DNA of 64,000 nt, from assembly GCF_900091595.1 (NCBI RefSeq), contig NZ_FMCW01000020.1, forward strand, positions 87,229 to 151,228, in the 5' to 3' direction. This document shows, in pieces, positions 15,088 through 24,300 of the stretch; within the stretch, counting starts at the first letter, position 1, and every line of letters begins with the position of its first letter. The notes under the pieces were generated by a model, which searched no databases, was not told where the DNA came from, and worked only from the letters and a program-made list of their open reading frames with translations. The translations under genes and the position numbers were made by a program. This DNA comes from Micromonospora haikouensis (GTDB lineage Bacteria > Actinomycetota > Actinomycetes > Mycobacteriales > Micromonosporaceae).

Positions 15088-17934
15088 GTGGTGCTGGTGC
15101 AGCGGGAGGAACAACTGGACCGGCTCCGGGGGGCGTTCGACGCCTGCGCGGAGCACCAACGCGGACACGTCGCGCTCGTGACGGGCGCGGTGGGCAGCGG
15201 CAAGACGAGTCTGTTGGAGACGTTCAGCGAGTGGGCCGCAGCCGCCGGGGGGCGGGTGCTCGGCGCGGCCGGGTCGCGGGCGGAACGCGGGCTCCACCTC
15301 GGAGTCCTGGGGCAGCTGTTCCACAGTGCAAGGCTGGAGCAGCAGGCGGCGACCCGGATCGAGAACCTGATGCGGGACGCCGCCTTCGCCGTGCCCCTGC
15401 CGGAGCCCGGTGGGGACGCGGCCGACGGGACGGCCGCCGGCGACCGGGTCTGGGCGCCCCTGCTGCACGGCCTGTTCACGGCCCTGCTCGACCTCGCCGA
15501 CGCCGGGCCGCTGGTCCTCGCCGTCGACGACGTGCACCACGCCGACCCGGCGTCGCTGCACTGCCTGCTCTACGTCACCCGGCGGCTGCGGCACGCCCGG
15601 ATCATGGTGGTGCTCGCCGAGGCGTCGACGCTGCGCCCGCCCCACCCGCTGTTCCGCGCCGAGCTGCTCAGCCAGCCGTACTTCTCGCGGATCAACCTGC
15701 CGCCGTTGACCGTCGACGGGATCGCCCGGCTGGTCGACGCCGACGGCGGGGCCGCCGCCGCCCGGGAGACGGCCGAACGCTGCCTCAGCATGACCGGCGG
15801 CAACCCGCTGCTCACCCGCGCCCTCATCGACGAGCGGGCCCCCGGCGGGGCGGCCGACGAGCGGGGGGCCGACCCGACCGGCGGCGACCCGTTCGACCAG
15901 GCCGTCCTCGGCTGCCTCTACCGGCACGAGCCCGGGGTACGGCGCGTCGCGCAGGCCCTCGCCGTGCTGAACCGCCCCGTCCCGGCCGAGCTGCTCGGCC
16001 ACGTCCTCGACGTGGTGCCCGAGTCGGCCGCCCCGGCGGTGCGGGTGCTGCGCACCTCCGGGCTGATGGACTCCGACCAGCTGCGCCACCCCCGCATCCT
16101 GCGGTCCATCCTGACCGACATGTCCCCCGAGGAGCGCCGCGGCCTGCACCAGCGGGTCGCCGAGGTGCTGCACGAACACGGCGCGGAGCCGGGCGCGGTG
16201 GCCGAGCACCTGGTCGCCGCCGCGTGGGCGGACGCCCCCTGGGTGGTGCCCGTACTCTCCGACGCCGCCGCGCAGGCCCTGGCGTCGGGCCGGCCCGACG
16301 TGGCGGCGGCGTGCCTGCGCCTGGTCGCCCGCGCCGACGTCGACGAGCGCCAGCGCACCGCCGCCACCGCGATGCTGGTCAACGCCCGCTGGCAGGTCAA
16401 CCCGCTCGCCGTCAACGGGCACCTGACCGAGCTGGTGGAGACCGCGCGGGCCACCGGCTGGTCCACCGGGGCCGCCCTGTCCACCGTGCCGTTCCTGCTC
16501 TGGCAGGGGCGGGCGGAGGAGGCCACCGAGGCCGTCAGCGGCTTCTCCGGAGACGACGACCCCGGCTCCGCCGCCGGCCACGCCGGCCGGCTGCGGGCCA
16601 TGCAGCTGCTGGTCTCCCTCTCGCACCCCGACCAGCTGGCCTCCGTGCGGGAGACGCCCAGCACGTGGAGCCGGGCGGCGACCGCGCCGACGTCGATCAG
16701 CCCCCAGTTGCAGGCGGTCACGGTGCTCGGCACGGCGCTGCTGCCGAACGCCGACAACGACACCGTGGCCACCGCCGAGCAGCTGCTGCAACGGCACCAC
16801 ACCGACGACGGGGCGTTGGGGCTGCTCACCGCCCCGCTGCTCGCGCTGCTCTGGTCGGGCCGCTGCGACCGGGTCGTGGCCTGGGCCGAGATCCTGCTCA
16901 ACCGGCCGGCGGTCCGGCACGCCCCGGTGTGGCGGGCCGTCGTGCGGGCGGTCCGCGCCGAGGCCGCGCTGCGGCTGGGCGACCTGCCGGGCGCGGAGCA
17001 CCACGCCCGCGCGGCGCTGGAGGACATCCCCGCCCCGGCGTGGGGGGTGGCCATCGCCGGGCCGCTGGCCACGCTGATCGCCTGCGCGACCGAGGCGGGC
17101 CGGTTCGCCGAGGCCGACCGGTGGCTGGCCCATCCCGTCCCGGCCGGCATGTTCCGCACCCCGCTGGGCGTGCACTACCTGGCCGCCCGGGGCCGGCACC
17201 ACCTGGCCATGGGCCGGCCGCACGCGGCGACCGCCGACCTGCGCCGCTGCGGGGAGCTGATGCGCGGCTGGGGCATCGACGTGGCCGGGCTGGTGCCGTG
17301 GCGGCTGGAGCTGGCCCGGGTGCAGCTCAGCGTCGGCAACAAGACCCACGCCACCCAGCTCCTGCAGGAGCAGCTGCGCGTCGCGCACGGGGTCGACGAC
17401 CGGACCCGGGGGCGTTCGCTGCGGCTGCTCGCCACCACCGCCGCCCCGGACCACCGGCGCAAGCTGCTCGGCGAGGCGGTCAACCTGCTCCAGGGCTGCG
17501 GCGACCGGCTGGAGCTGGTGCGGGCCCTCGGCGACACCGGCCAGAGCCTGCAGCGGGCCGGCGACTCGGCGCGCGCCCGGTTGCTGGTGCGCCGGGCCTA
17601 CCAGCTGGCCCAGGACTGCGGGGCGTCGGTGCTGGCCCAGCGGCTGATCCGGCGCGACGCGGGCGGCGGGCTGCCGGCGTACCCGGCCGGGGCCGAGGCG
17701 CACGAGCCGGACGACGGGCTCAGCGAGGCCGAGCGCCGAGTCGCCGCGCTGGCCGCCCAGGGGCACACCAACCGGCAGATCTCCAGCAAGCTATTCATCA
17801 CCGTCAGCACCGTGGAGCAGCACCTCACCCGGGTCTACCGGAAGCTGGACGTCAAGCGGCGCACCGACCTGCCGGCCCGGCTCGTCGCCTACGCGGAGCC
17901 GCTGGCCGAGGAGCCGCAGGGCGCGGCGTCCTGA
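15088..17934 (+). CDS. Second LAL-family transcriptional regulator
   Basis: 948-aa paralogue of the neighbouring LAL protein. Walker A VTGAVGSGKTSLL near residue 31; Walker B LVLAVDDVHHAD near 145; helical middle; C-terminal LuxR HTH (LSEAERRVAALAAQGHTNRQISSKLFITVSTVEQHLTRVYRKLDV) near residues 875-930. The reading frame is open back to 14821, but GAGAAGGG at 15071-15078 sits 9 nt before GTG 15088, and a start there gives a length nearly equal to the first paralogue. GTG 15091 is equally placed. It ends 12 nt before a perfect bidirectional terminator. Likely acts with or against the first LAL; heterodimerisation or a hierarchy are possibilities, not shown by sequence. Confidence 0.9.
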   Translation: MVLVQREEQLDRLRGAFDACAEHQRGHVALVTGAVGSGKTSLLETFSEWAAAAGGRVLGAAGSRAERGLHLGVLGQLFHSARLEQQAATRIENLMRDAAFAVPLPEPGGDAADGTAAGDRVWAPLLHGLFTALLDLADAGPLVLAVDDVHHADPASLHCLLYVTRRLRHARIMVVLAEASTLRPPHPLFRAELLSQPYFSRINLPPLTVDGIARLVDADGGAAAARETAERCLSMTGGNPLLTRALIDERAPGGAADERGADPTGGDPFDQAVLGCLYRHEPGVRRVAQALAVLNRPVPAELLGHVLDVVPESAAPAVRVLRTSGLMDSDQLRHPRILRSILTDMSPEERRGLHQRVAEVLHEHGAEPGAVAEHLVAAAWADAPWVVPVLSDAAAQALASGRPDVAAACLRLVARADVDERQRTAATAMLVNARWQVNPLAVNGHLTELVETARATGWSTGAALSTVPFLLWQGRAEEATEAVSGFSGDDDPGSAAGHAGRLRAMQLLVSLSHPDQLASVRETPSTWSRAATAPTSISPQLQAVTVLGTALLPNADNDTVATAEQLLQRHHTDDGALGLLTAPLLALLWSGRCDRVVAWAEILLNRPAVRHAPVWRAVVRAVRAEAALRLGDLPGAEHHARAALEDIPAPAWGVAIAGPLATLIACATEAGRFAEADRWLAHPVPAGMFRTPLGVHYLAARGRHHLAMGRPHAATADLRRCGELMRGWGIDVAGLVPWRLELARVQLSVGNKTHATQLLQEQLRVAHGVDDRTRGRSLRLLATTAAPDHRRKLLGEAVNLLQGCGDRLELVRALGDTGQSLQRAGDSARARLLVRRAYQLAQDCGASVLAQRLIRRDAGGGLPAYPAGAEAHEPDDGLSEAERRVAALAAQGHTNRQISSKLFITVSTVEQHLTRVYRKLDVKRRTDLPARLVAYAEPLAEEPQGAAS

Positions 17935-17945
17935 CCGACGACGCA

Positions 17946-17983
17946 GGGGCGGCGCGGTGGGTGACCACCGCGCCGCCCCTTTT
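17946..17983. terminator. Bidirectional intrinsic terminator, 15-bp perfect stem
   Basis: Arms 17946-17960 and 17965-17979 are perfectly complementary with a GTGA loop, followed by TTTT on the + strand. It lies between the convergent LAL regulator (stop 17934) and glycosyltransferase (stop 18004) and can serve both. Confidence 0.9.
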
Positions 17984-18003
17984 CGCGTACGGGAGGAAGG
18001 GGC

Positions 18004-19431
18004 TCAGCCGGCGACGGGCGCGACGGCGCGACGGGCCGCCACCGCCTCGTCGCGGTGGCCCAGCACCAGGTCGGCGGCGGCGGTGACCCCGCCGGCCTGG
18101 CGCAGCCGCCGGCTCCACAGCGCCGCCCGGTCCCGGAAGGTCCGCTCGGTCAGCAGCCGGCGCAGCTTCGCCACGATGTCGTCGACGTCGAGGGCGTCGT
18201 CGTGCTCGACGGCCAGGGCGACGCCCGCGTCGACGACCCGGACCGCGCCGTCGTGGCAGTCGAACCAGAACGGCAGCACGAGTTGCGGCACGCCGAACCA
18301 GGCCGCCTCGTGGATCGCGTTGGCGGCGGCGTGGTTGAAGAAGACCCGCACGTGCGGGTGGGCCAGCACCTCCACCTGCGACGGCAGCCACGACTCGACG
18401 CGCAGGTTCGCCGGCAGCTCGCCGGCCGGCGGCAGGTGCCGCTGCCGGTCGGCGGGGAGCTTCCACAGCACGTGGTGGTCGGGGCCGAGCCGGGCGGCGA
18501 CGTCGACGAGCGCGGCCACCTGGGCGGCGCTCGGGCGCATGATGGTGCCGAACCCGACGTAGACCACCGACTCGTGGGCGTCGAGCCAGGCGCGCAGCTC
18601 CGCGCCGTCGGGGCTCGGCACGATCTCGGTGGGCACCATCGAGCCGACCGTGCGCAGCGTCGCCGGCGCGGTGGCGAAGGGATATTCCAACCCGAAGACC
18701 GTGTACGCCAGCAGCGCCCGCGCCGCCTGCGCGTACAGCGAGGGCCGCAGCTCCACGTTGGGGATCCCGGCCGCCCTGCGGCGCTGGGCGGCGGCGGTGT
18801 TGCGGGCCAGCCGCTGCGGCTCCATCAGGGTCTTCAGCAGCGCCTCGCGGTGGCGGCCGTTGGCGGCCTGCTGGCTCGGGCTCATGTGCAGCGGCAGCCC
18901 CGACAGCGGCATCGGGTACGTCGGCGGCAGGCTGTCCTGGAGGAAGTTCGACGGCGGCACCGACACGCTGATCACGAACGGCACGCCCCGGACCGTCATC
19001 GCGTCCATCCCGAACGAGGCGAACGAGTCGACCACGGCCAGCGCCGGGGCCACCTCGTCGACCAGGGCCAGGCAGCGCTCGTACAGCTCGTGCAGGTAGT
19101 CGTAGTCGACGGAGGTGTCGACGTACGTCGCGAAGTTCTCGACCCGGCTGCCGGCGGACATCCGCCGGTGGGTCTCGTCGTCCCAGTGCTCGGGGCGCAC
19201 CGCCAGGCGGGCCGGCCCGAGCGACAGGAAGGTCAGCTCCCCGCCGCCGGGCAGGCCCTCGACGTCGGCCCGCCGCTCGTCGGTGCAGGCGAAGAACACC
19301 CGGCGCGTCCCCCGGCGCCTCAGCTCGCCGGCCAGGGTGAGCAGCGGGTTGAACAGCCCGGAGCTGCCCGAGGTGACGATCAGCAGCGGGCTCTCGTCGG
19401 CCGTCGTCGCGCCGGCCGCCTGAGTCGTCAT
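18004..19431 (-). CDS. GT1-family glycosyltransferase (UGT/macrolide type)
   Basis: 475-aa two-domain GT-B glycosyltransferase that would transfer a sugar from an NDP donor to an acceptor such as the polyketide. The N-terminal acceptor domain starts LLIVTSGSSGLFNPLLTLAGELRRRG. The C-terminal donor domain has VVYVGFGTIMRPS near residue 300 and the motif NHAAANAIHEAAWFGVPQLVLPFWFDCHDGAVRV near 380-415, in place of the common HCGxxSxxE...P...DQ pattern; the DCHD variant is unusual. The ATG at 19431 lies 13 nt after the exporter permease stop, so it is the last gene of that unit. No NDP-deoxysugar genes are in the window, so a common sugar such as UDP-glucose, or genes elsewhere, must supply the donor. 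Tailoring and self-protection are both plausible. Confidence 0.86.
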   Translation of the reverse strand: MTTQAAGATTADESPLLIVTSGSSGLFNPLLTLAGELRRRGTRRVFFACTDERRADVEGLPGGGELTFLSLGPARLAVRPEHWDDETHRRMSAGSRVENFATYVDTSVDYDYLHELYERCLALVDEVAPALAVVDSFASFGMDAMTVRGVPFVISVSVPPSNFLQDSLPPTYPMPLSGLPLHMSPSQQAANGRHREALLKTLMEPQRLARNTAAAQRRRAAGIPNVELRPSLYAQAARALLAYTVFGLEYPFATAPATLRTVGSMVPTEIVPSPDGAELRAWLDAHESVVYVGFGTIMRPSAAQVAALVDVAARLGPDHHVLWKLPADRQRHLPPAGELPANLRVESWLPSQVEVLAHPHVRVFFNHAAANAIHEAAWFGVPQLVLPFWFDCHDGAVRVVDAGVALAVEHDDALDVDDIVAKLRRLLTERTFRDRAALWSRRLRQAGGVTAAADLVLGHRDEAVAARRAVAPVAG

Positions 19432-19444
19432 CGCGCCGGCCGCC

Positions 19445-20278
19445 TCAGTCCATCGCCCGGCGCATGAAGCCGCGGATGCCGATGGCGCTGAACAGCACAA
19501 ACACCCCGGCCAGCACGATCAGGTCCAGCCACAGCGGCACCGACTGCACCCCGGGCGGGGCGACCAGCGACCGGGTGGCCTCGCTGACGTAGGTGAGCGG
19601 GTTGAGGGCGCAGATCACCTGGAACCAGGGCAGCTGGTCCAGGGCGCGCAGCGGGAACTGGGTGGCGCCGGTGAACATCAGCGGGGTCATCGTCACGGTG
19701 AACATGATCTGGATGCGGTGCGGCGGGACGAGCGTGCCGAAGGTCAGGCCCATGGCCGCGCCCACCATCGCCCCGGCGGTGAGCACCCCGAGCACCGGCA
19801 GCAGCGTCGACAGCGGCCACGTGACGCCGAGCATCAGCATGCCGATGGGGATCAGCACCACGCCGGCGATGACGCCCCGGATCGCCCCGAAGACGATCTT
19901 CTCGAACGCGACCAGCGGGATCGCCATCGGCGACAGCAGCCGGTCCTCGATCTCGCGGGTGAAGGAGAAGTCCATCACCATCGGCAGGGCGGTGTTCTCC
20001 AGGCCGATGAGGAACGCGTTGAGCGCGATGACGCCGGGCAGCAGCACGTTGGCGAAGTCGTTGCTGGCGTAGCCGAGGCTGGTGAGGACCTTGCCGAAGA
20101 TCAGCAGCATGAACAGCGGCTGGAGGAACACCTGGGCGAAGAACGCGCCCAGCTCCCGGCTGGTGACGAACATGTCGCGCCAGAGCACCGCCCGGAAGGT
20201 GGCGAGCTGGTCCAGCCCGCGCACCGGCGCGGCCGGCGCCACGGCGGTCGACGGGGTGGCGGGTGCGGTGACGCTCAC
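19445..20278 (-). CDS. ABC-2 type exporter permease (DrrB-like)
   Basis: 277-aa membrane subunit. A soluble Ala/Pro/Thr-rich N-terminus is followed by about six hydrophobic segments, with the conserved ABC-2 loop MDFSFTREIEDRLLSPMAIPLVAFEKIVFG and the C-terminal LNPLTYVSEATRSLV signature typical of DrrB-like drug exporters. The GTG start at 20278 overlaps the ATPase stop by 4 nt (GTGA), as in the exporter pair at 3045-4720. The glycosyltransferase follows 13 nt downstream. Export of the polyketide or its glycoside is the simplest role. Confidence 0.9.
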   Translation of the reverse strand: MSVTAPATPSTAVAPAAPVRGLDQLATFRAVLWRDMFVTSRELGAFFAQVFLQPLFMLLIFGKVLTSLGYASNDFANVLLPGVIALNAFLIGLENTALPMVMDFSFTREIEDRLLSPMAIPLVAFEKIVFGAIRGVIAGVVLIPIGMLMLGVTWPLSTLLPVLGVLTAGAMVGAAMGLTFGTLVPPHRIQIMFTVTMTPLMFTGATQFPLRALDQLPWFQVICALNPLTYVSEATRSLVAPPGVQSVPLWLDLIVLAGVFVLFSAIGIRGFMRRAMD

Positions 20279-21312
20279 CGAAGTTCCCTTCCGGTCAGGT
20301 GGATGAAGACGTCTTCGAGGCTCGGCTGGCCGATGCTGAGGTCGCGGACCTCGCAGCGCAGGTCGGTGAGGATCTTCAGCGCCATCGGCACGGCGTTGGC
20401 CGGCGCGGTGCCGGTGTAGAGGCGGAACGACAACGTGGCGTCCGGGTCGGCGGGGGCGTCCGGCACCGGCATCGGCGGCATCCCGGGGAACATCGGCATC
20501 CCGCCGGGCGGGCCGCCGGCCCGCAGCCGCTCGACGCGCTCCACGTCGGCGACGTTGCCCAGCGCCGCCTGCACGTCCTCGGCGGGGGCACCGGCGGCCA
20601 CCACCAGGGTCAGCGTGCTGCTGCCCGGCAGGGTGCGGGTCAGCGCCGCCGGGGTGTCCAGGGTGAGCAGCTTGCCGTGGTCGACGATGCCGACCCGGTC
20701 GCAGAGCTTCTCCGCCTCGTCCATGTCGTGGGTGGTCACCACGACGGTCACGCCGGCCTGCTTCAGCTCGGCGATCCGGTCGTGCACGAACAGCCGCGAC
20801 TGCGGGTCGAGGCCGCCGGACGGCTCGTCGAGGAAGAGTACCTTCGGCGCGTGCATCAGCGCCCGCGCGATCATCGTGCGCTGGGCCAGGCCGCCGGAGA
20901 GGAAGTCCGTGCGGGCGTTCGCGAAGTCCTTCAGGCCCATCTGCTCCAGCAGCTCGTCGGCCCGCTTCGTGCGCACCGACCGGGACACCCGGTGGTACGC
21001 CGAGTGGAACAGCAGGTTCTGCCGGACGGTCAGCGCCCGGTCCAGGTTGACCCGCTGCGGCACCACCGCCAGCAGTTGCCGGGCCGCGGCCGGCGAGCGG
21101 ACGACGTCCGCCCCGCACACGACCGCCCGCCCCGAGGTGGCCCGCACCCGGGTCGTCAGCACCCCGATCGTCGTGGTCTTGCCCGCGCCGTTCGGCCCGA
21201 GCAGACCGAAGACCTCACCGGCGGCGACGGAGAAGCTCAGCCCGTCCACCGCCGGCGGCATGTTGGGCTGGTAGCGCTTGACCAGCTCCTCGACCACCAC
21301 TGCCTCGTCCAC
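20275..21312 (-). CDS. ABC transporter ATP-binding protein with Met/Pro-rich insert
   Basis: 345-aa ATPase subunit of a DrrAB-type exporter. Walker A GPNGAGKTT near residue 40, signature LSGGLAQR near 139 (fifth residue L rather than Q), Walker B VLFLDEPSGGLDP near 158, and switch histidine TTHDMDEAE. The C-terminal extension contains an insert at about residues 264-289 that is almost wholly Gly, Pro and Met (GGPPGGMPMFPGMPPMPVP), which is unusual for this family. The start is GTG 21312 with GGGAG 9 nt upstream. It heads a three-gene unit with permease and glycosyltransferase, 84 nt downstream of the last PKS gene, and has its own putative promoter in that gap. Confidence 0.9.
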   Translation of the reverse strand: MDEAVVVEELVKRYQPNMPPAVDGLSFSVAAGEVFGLLGPNGAGKTTTIGVLTTRVRATSGRAVVCGADVVRSPAAARQLLAVVPQRVNLDRALTVRQNLLFHSAYHRVSRSVRTKRADELLEQMGLKDFANARTDFLSGGLAQRTMIARALMHAPKVLFLDEPSGGLDPQSRLFVHDRIAELKQAGVTVVVTTHDMDEAEKLCDRVGIVDHGKLLTLDTPAALTRTLPGSSTLTLVVAAGAPAEDVQAALGNVADVERVERLRAGGPPGGMPMFPGMPPMPVPDAPADPDATLSFRLYTGTAPANAVPMALKILTDLRCEVRDLSIGQPSLEDVFIHLTGRELR

Positions 21313-21326
21313 GTCGCCATGCTCCC

Positions 21327-21380
21327 GTCCTGGTCCCTGCTGGGACAGATGTCAATCGCTTCGTTAGGGGGTGCTAGGGG
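21327..21380 (-). promoter_or_regulatory. Putative activated promoter of exporter-glycosyltransferase unit
   Basis: On the complement, CCCCTAGCACCCCCTAACG (21380 down to 21362) carries two CCCCTA copies 10 nt apart. Seven nt further on is a perfect -35 hexamer TTGACA (21355-21350). The -10 at 17-nt spacing (CAGGAC, 21332-21327) is poor. A good -35, a weak -10 and direct repeats next to the -35 suggest activator dependence. Inferred from sequence only. Confidence 0.4.
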
Positions 21381-21396
21381 CAGGCCAGGGGCGGTG

Positions 21397-24300
21397 TCAC
21401 AGGCCCCGGTCGGCCAGCCACCGCTGCACGGTGGCGGCCAGGTCGGTGCCCCGCTCGCCGACCATGGTGAAGTGGTCGCCGTCGGCGTCCACCGCCTCGT
21501 GCGGGTACGGCCACCGCGACCGCCACCCGTCGGGTTCGCCGTGCCACTGCCCCAGCGGCCGGGTGGCCCGCACCAGCAGCGTCGCCGAGTCCAGCGGGGC
21601 GGGCTGCCAGGTGAGGAACAGCGGCAGGTAGCCGGCCCAGGCGGTGGTGCGGTAGTCGTCCATCGGCGTGTACGCGCTGTCCCGCTCGACCATCCCGTCG
21701 AGCAGTTGCCCCGTCCAGCCGCCGAGCACCTCGCTGTCGGCCGGGTAGGTGTCCATCAGCACCACCGCGGCGGGCGGCCGGCCCTGCCGTTCCAGCTCCC
21801 GGGCGAGCACGTTGGCGACCATCGCGCCGCCGGAGTGTCCGGCGAGGACGAACGGGCCGCCGCCGACCGTCCGCAGCACCGTGTCGGCGTGCACCCGCAG
21901 CAGCGCGTCCAGGTCGGCGGGGAGTTCCTCGCCGACGGCGAAGCCGGGGTTGGGCAGCGCCCACACGTCGCGGTGCCCCCGGAAGCCGGCGGCGACGCGG
22001 GCGTACTCGTGCGGGCCGGAGAGCAGCGACATGGTGCAGCAGAACACGATCGGGGCCGCGCCGGTGCCGCCTTCGGCGAGCCGCAGGATCGCCGCCGGGC
22101 GGCTGAGCTGGCCGGGCTCGGTGAAGCTGGGGCGGAACTGGGCGAGCTTGACCAGCAGCTCGGCGTATCCGGCGGCGTCCTCGCGGGCCTTGGGCTCGCG
22201 GAACAGCCCGCCGAGGATGCCGCCGGCCCCCTCCGGCGTGCCGGTGCCGGCCGCCGCGTCGCCGGCCGCGCCGAGCAGCTGGCCGAGCAGGTGCCGGGCC
22301 AGCGCCGTCGGGGTGGGGTGGTCGAACAGCAGGGTGGCCGACAGGTCCGCCCCGGTCTCCTGGCGCAGCGCGTCGCGCAGCTCCAGCGCGGTCAGCGAGT
22401 CGAAGCCCAGCTCCAGGAAGTCCCGGTCGGCCTCGATCGCCCCGGGCGAGGCGTGCCCGAGCACGGTCGCCACCTGCGCCCGGACCAGGTCGAGCAGGAT
22501 CCGGTGCCGGTCGCCGGCCGCGCTGGCGACGAGCCGGTCGCGCAGCAGCCGCGCGGGGTCGACCACCGGCTCGTCGGCCGGCGCCTCCTCGGCGGCGTCG
22601 GACTCCGGTCGGGTCGCGAGGTGCAGCGCCGGCGGCTCCGGCCAGTACCGCTCGTGGTGGAACGCGTAGGTGGGCAGGTCCACCCGGACGGCGTCGGTGC
22701 CGGCGAAGGCCGCGGCCCAGTCGACGCCCGCCCCGCGCAGGTCGACGGCGGCGAGCGCGGCGAGCAGGGTGGCCGCCTCCGGCTGGTCCCGGCGGCCGAT
22801 GGGCGCGAACGCCGCCGCGTCGGCGTCCGGCAGGCACTCCCGGCCCAGGGCGGTGAGCGCGCCGTCGGGGCCCAGCTCCAGGAAGGCGCCGACCCCGGCG
22901 GCGGCGAGGGTGGTCATTCCGGCGTGGAAGCGGACGGTGTCCCGGACGTGGTCGACCCAGTAGCCGGGGTCGGTGGCCTCGGCGACGTTCAGCGGGGCCC
23001 CGGTGCGGTCGGAGACCAGCGGCACGGCCGGCGGATGCCAGGTGGCCTTCTCGGCGACCACCCGGAAGTCGGCCAGCATCGCGTCCATCCGGGCGGAGTG
23101 GAAGGCGTGGCTGACCCGCAGCGGGCGGGTCCGGTGGCCCTGCGCGGCGAGCCGTTCGCCGGCCGCCGCCACCGCGTCGGCGTCGCCGGAGAGCACCACC
23201 GACGCGGGGCCGTTCACGGCGGCCAGGGCGACCCGGCCGTCGAGCAGCGGGGCCACCTCGGCCTCGGACGCCCGCACCGCCAGCATCGCCCCGCCGTCGG
23301 GCAGGGCCTGCATGAGCCGGCCCCGGGCGGCCACCAGCGCGGCGGCGTCGGCCAGCGACAGCACCCCGGCGACGTGCGCGGCGGCCAGCCCGCCGACGGA
23401 GTGCCCGAGGAGCTGCTGCGGGCGCAGCCCGAAGGCGGTGACCAGCCGGTACGCGGCCACCTCGTACGCGAACAGCGCGGGCTGGGTGAACTCGGTGCGG
23501 TCCAGCAGGGCCGCCTCGGGGGTGTCCGGCGCGGCGAAGACGACCTCGCGCAGCGGGCGGGGCAGGTGCCGGTCGAGTTCGGCGGCCACCTCGTCGAACG
23601 CGGCGGCGAAGACGGGGAACCGGCGGTGCAGCTGCGCGCCCATGCCGGGGCGCTGCGCGCCCTGCCCGGTGAACAGGAAGGCGAGCTTGCCGGCGGGGCG
23701 GGCCACGCCGCGTACGACGTGGGGGGCGGGCCGATCCTCGGCGACCGCGCGCAGGCCGGCGCGCAGCGCGTCGGCGTCGTCGCCGGTGACGGCGGCCCGG
23801 TGCGGCAGGGCGGCCCGGGTGGTGACCAGCGAGTACGCCACGTCGGCCGGGGCCAGGTCGGGGTGGGCGGCGAGGTGGTCGAGCAGGCGGCGGGCCTGCC
23901 CGGCGAGGGCCGGGGCGGAGCGGGCGGAGACGATCCACGGCACCGGCGGGGCGGGCGTCCCGGCCGGCCGGGTGGGCTGGGCGTCGGCGGGGTCGGCCTG
24001 CTCGACGATGGTGTGCGCGTTGGTGCCGCTGACCCCGAACGCGGACACCCCGGCGCGGCGCGGGCGGCCGGTGTCCGGCCACGGGGTGGTCTCGGTCAGC
24101 AGGGTCACCGCCCCGGCGGACCAGTCGACGTGCGGGGTGGGCTCGTCGACGTGCAGGGTGGGCGGCAGCACCCCGTGCCGCATCGCGAGCACCATCTTGA
24201 TCACCCCGGCGACGCCGGCGGCGGCCTGGGTGTGGCCGATGTTCGACTTCACCGAGCCGAGCAGCAGCGGCGCGGCGTCGCCCCGGCCCTGCCCGTACGT

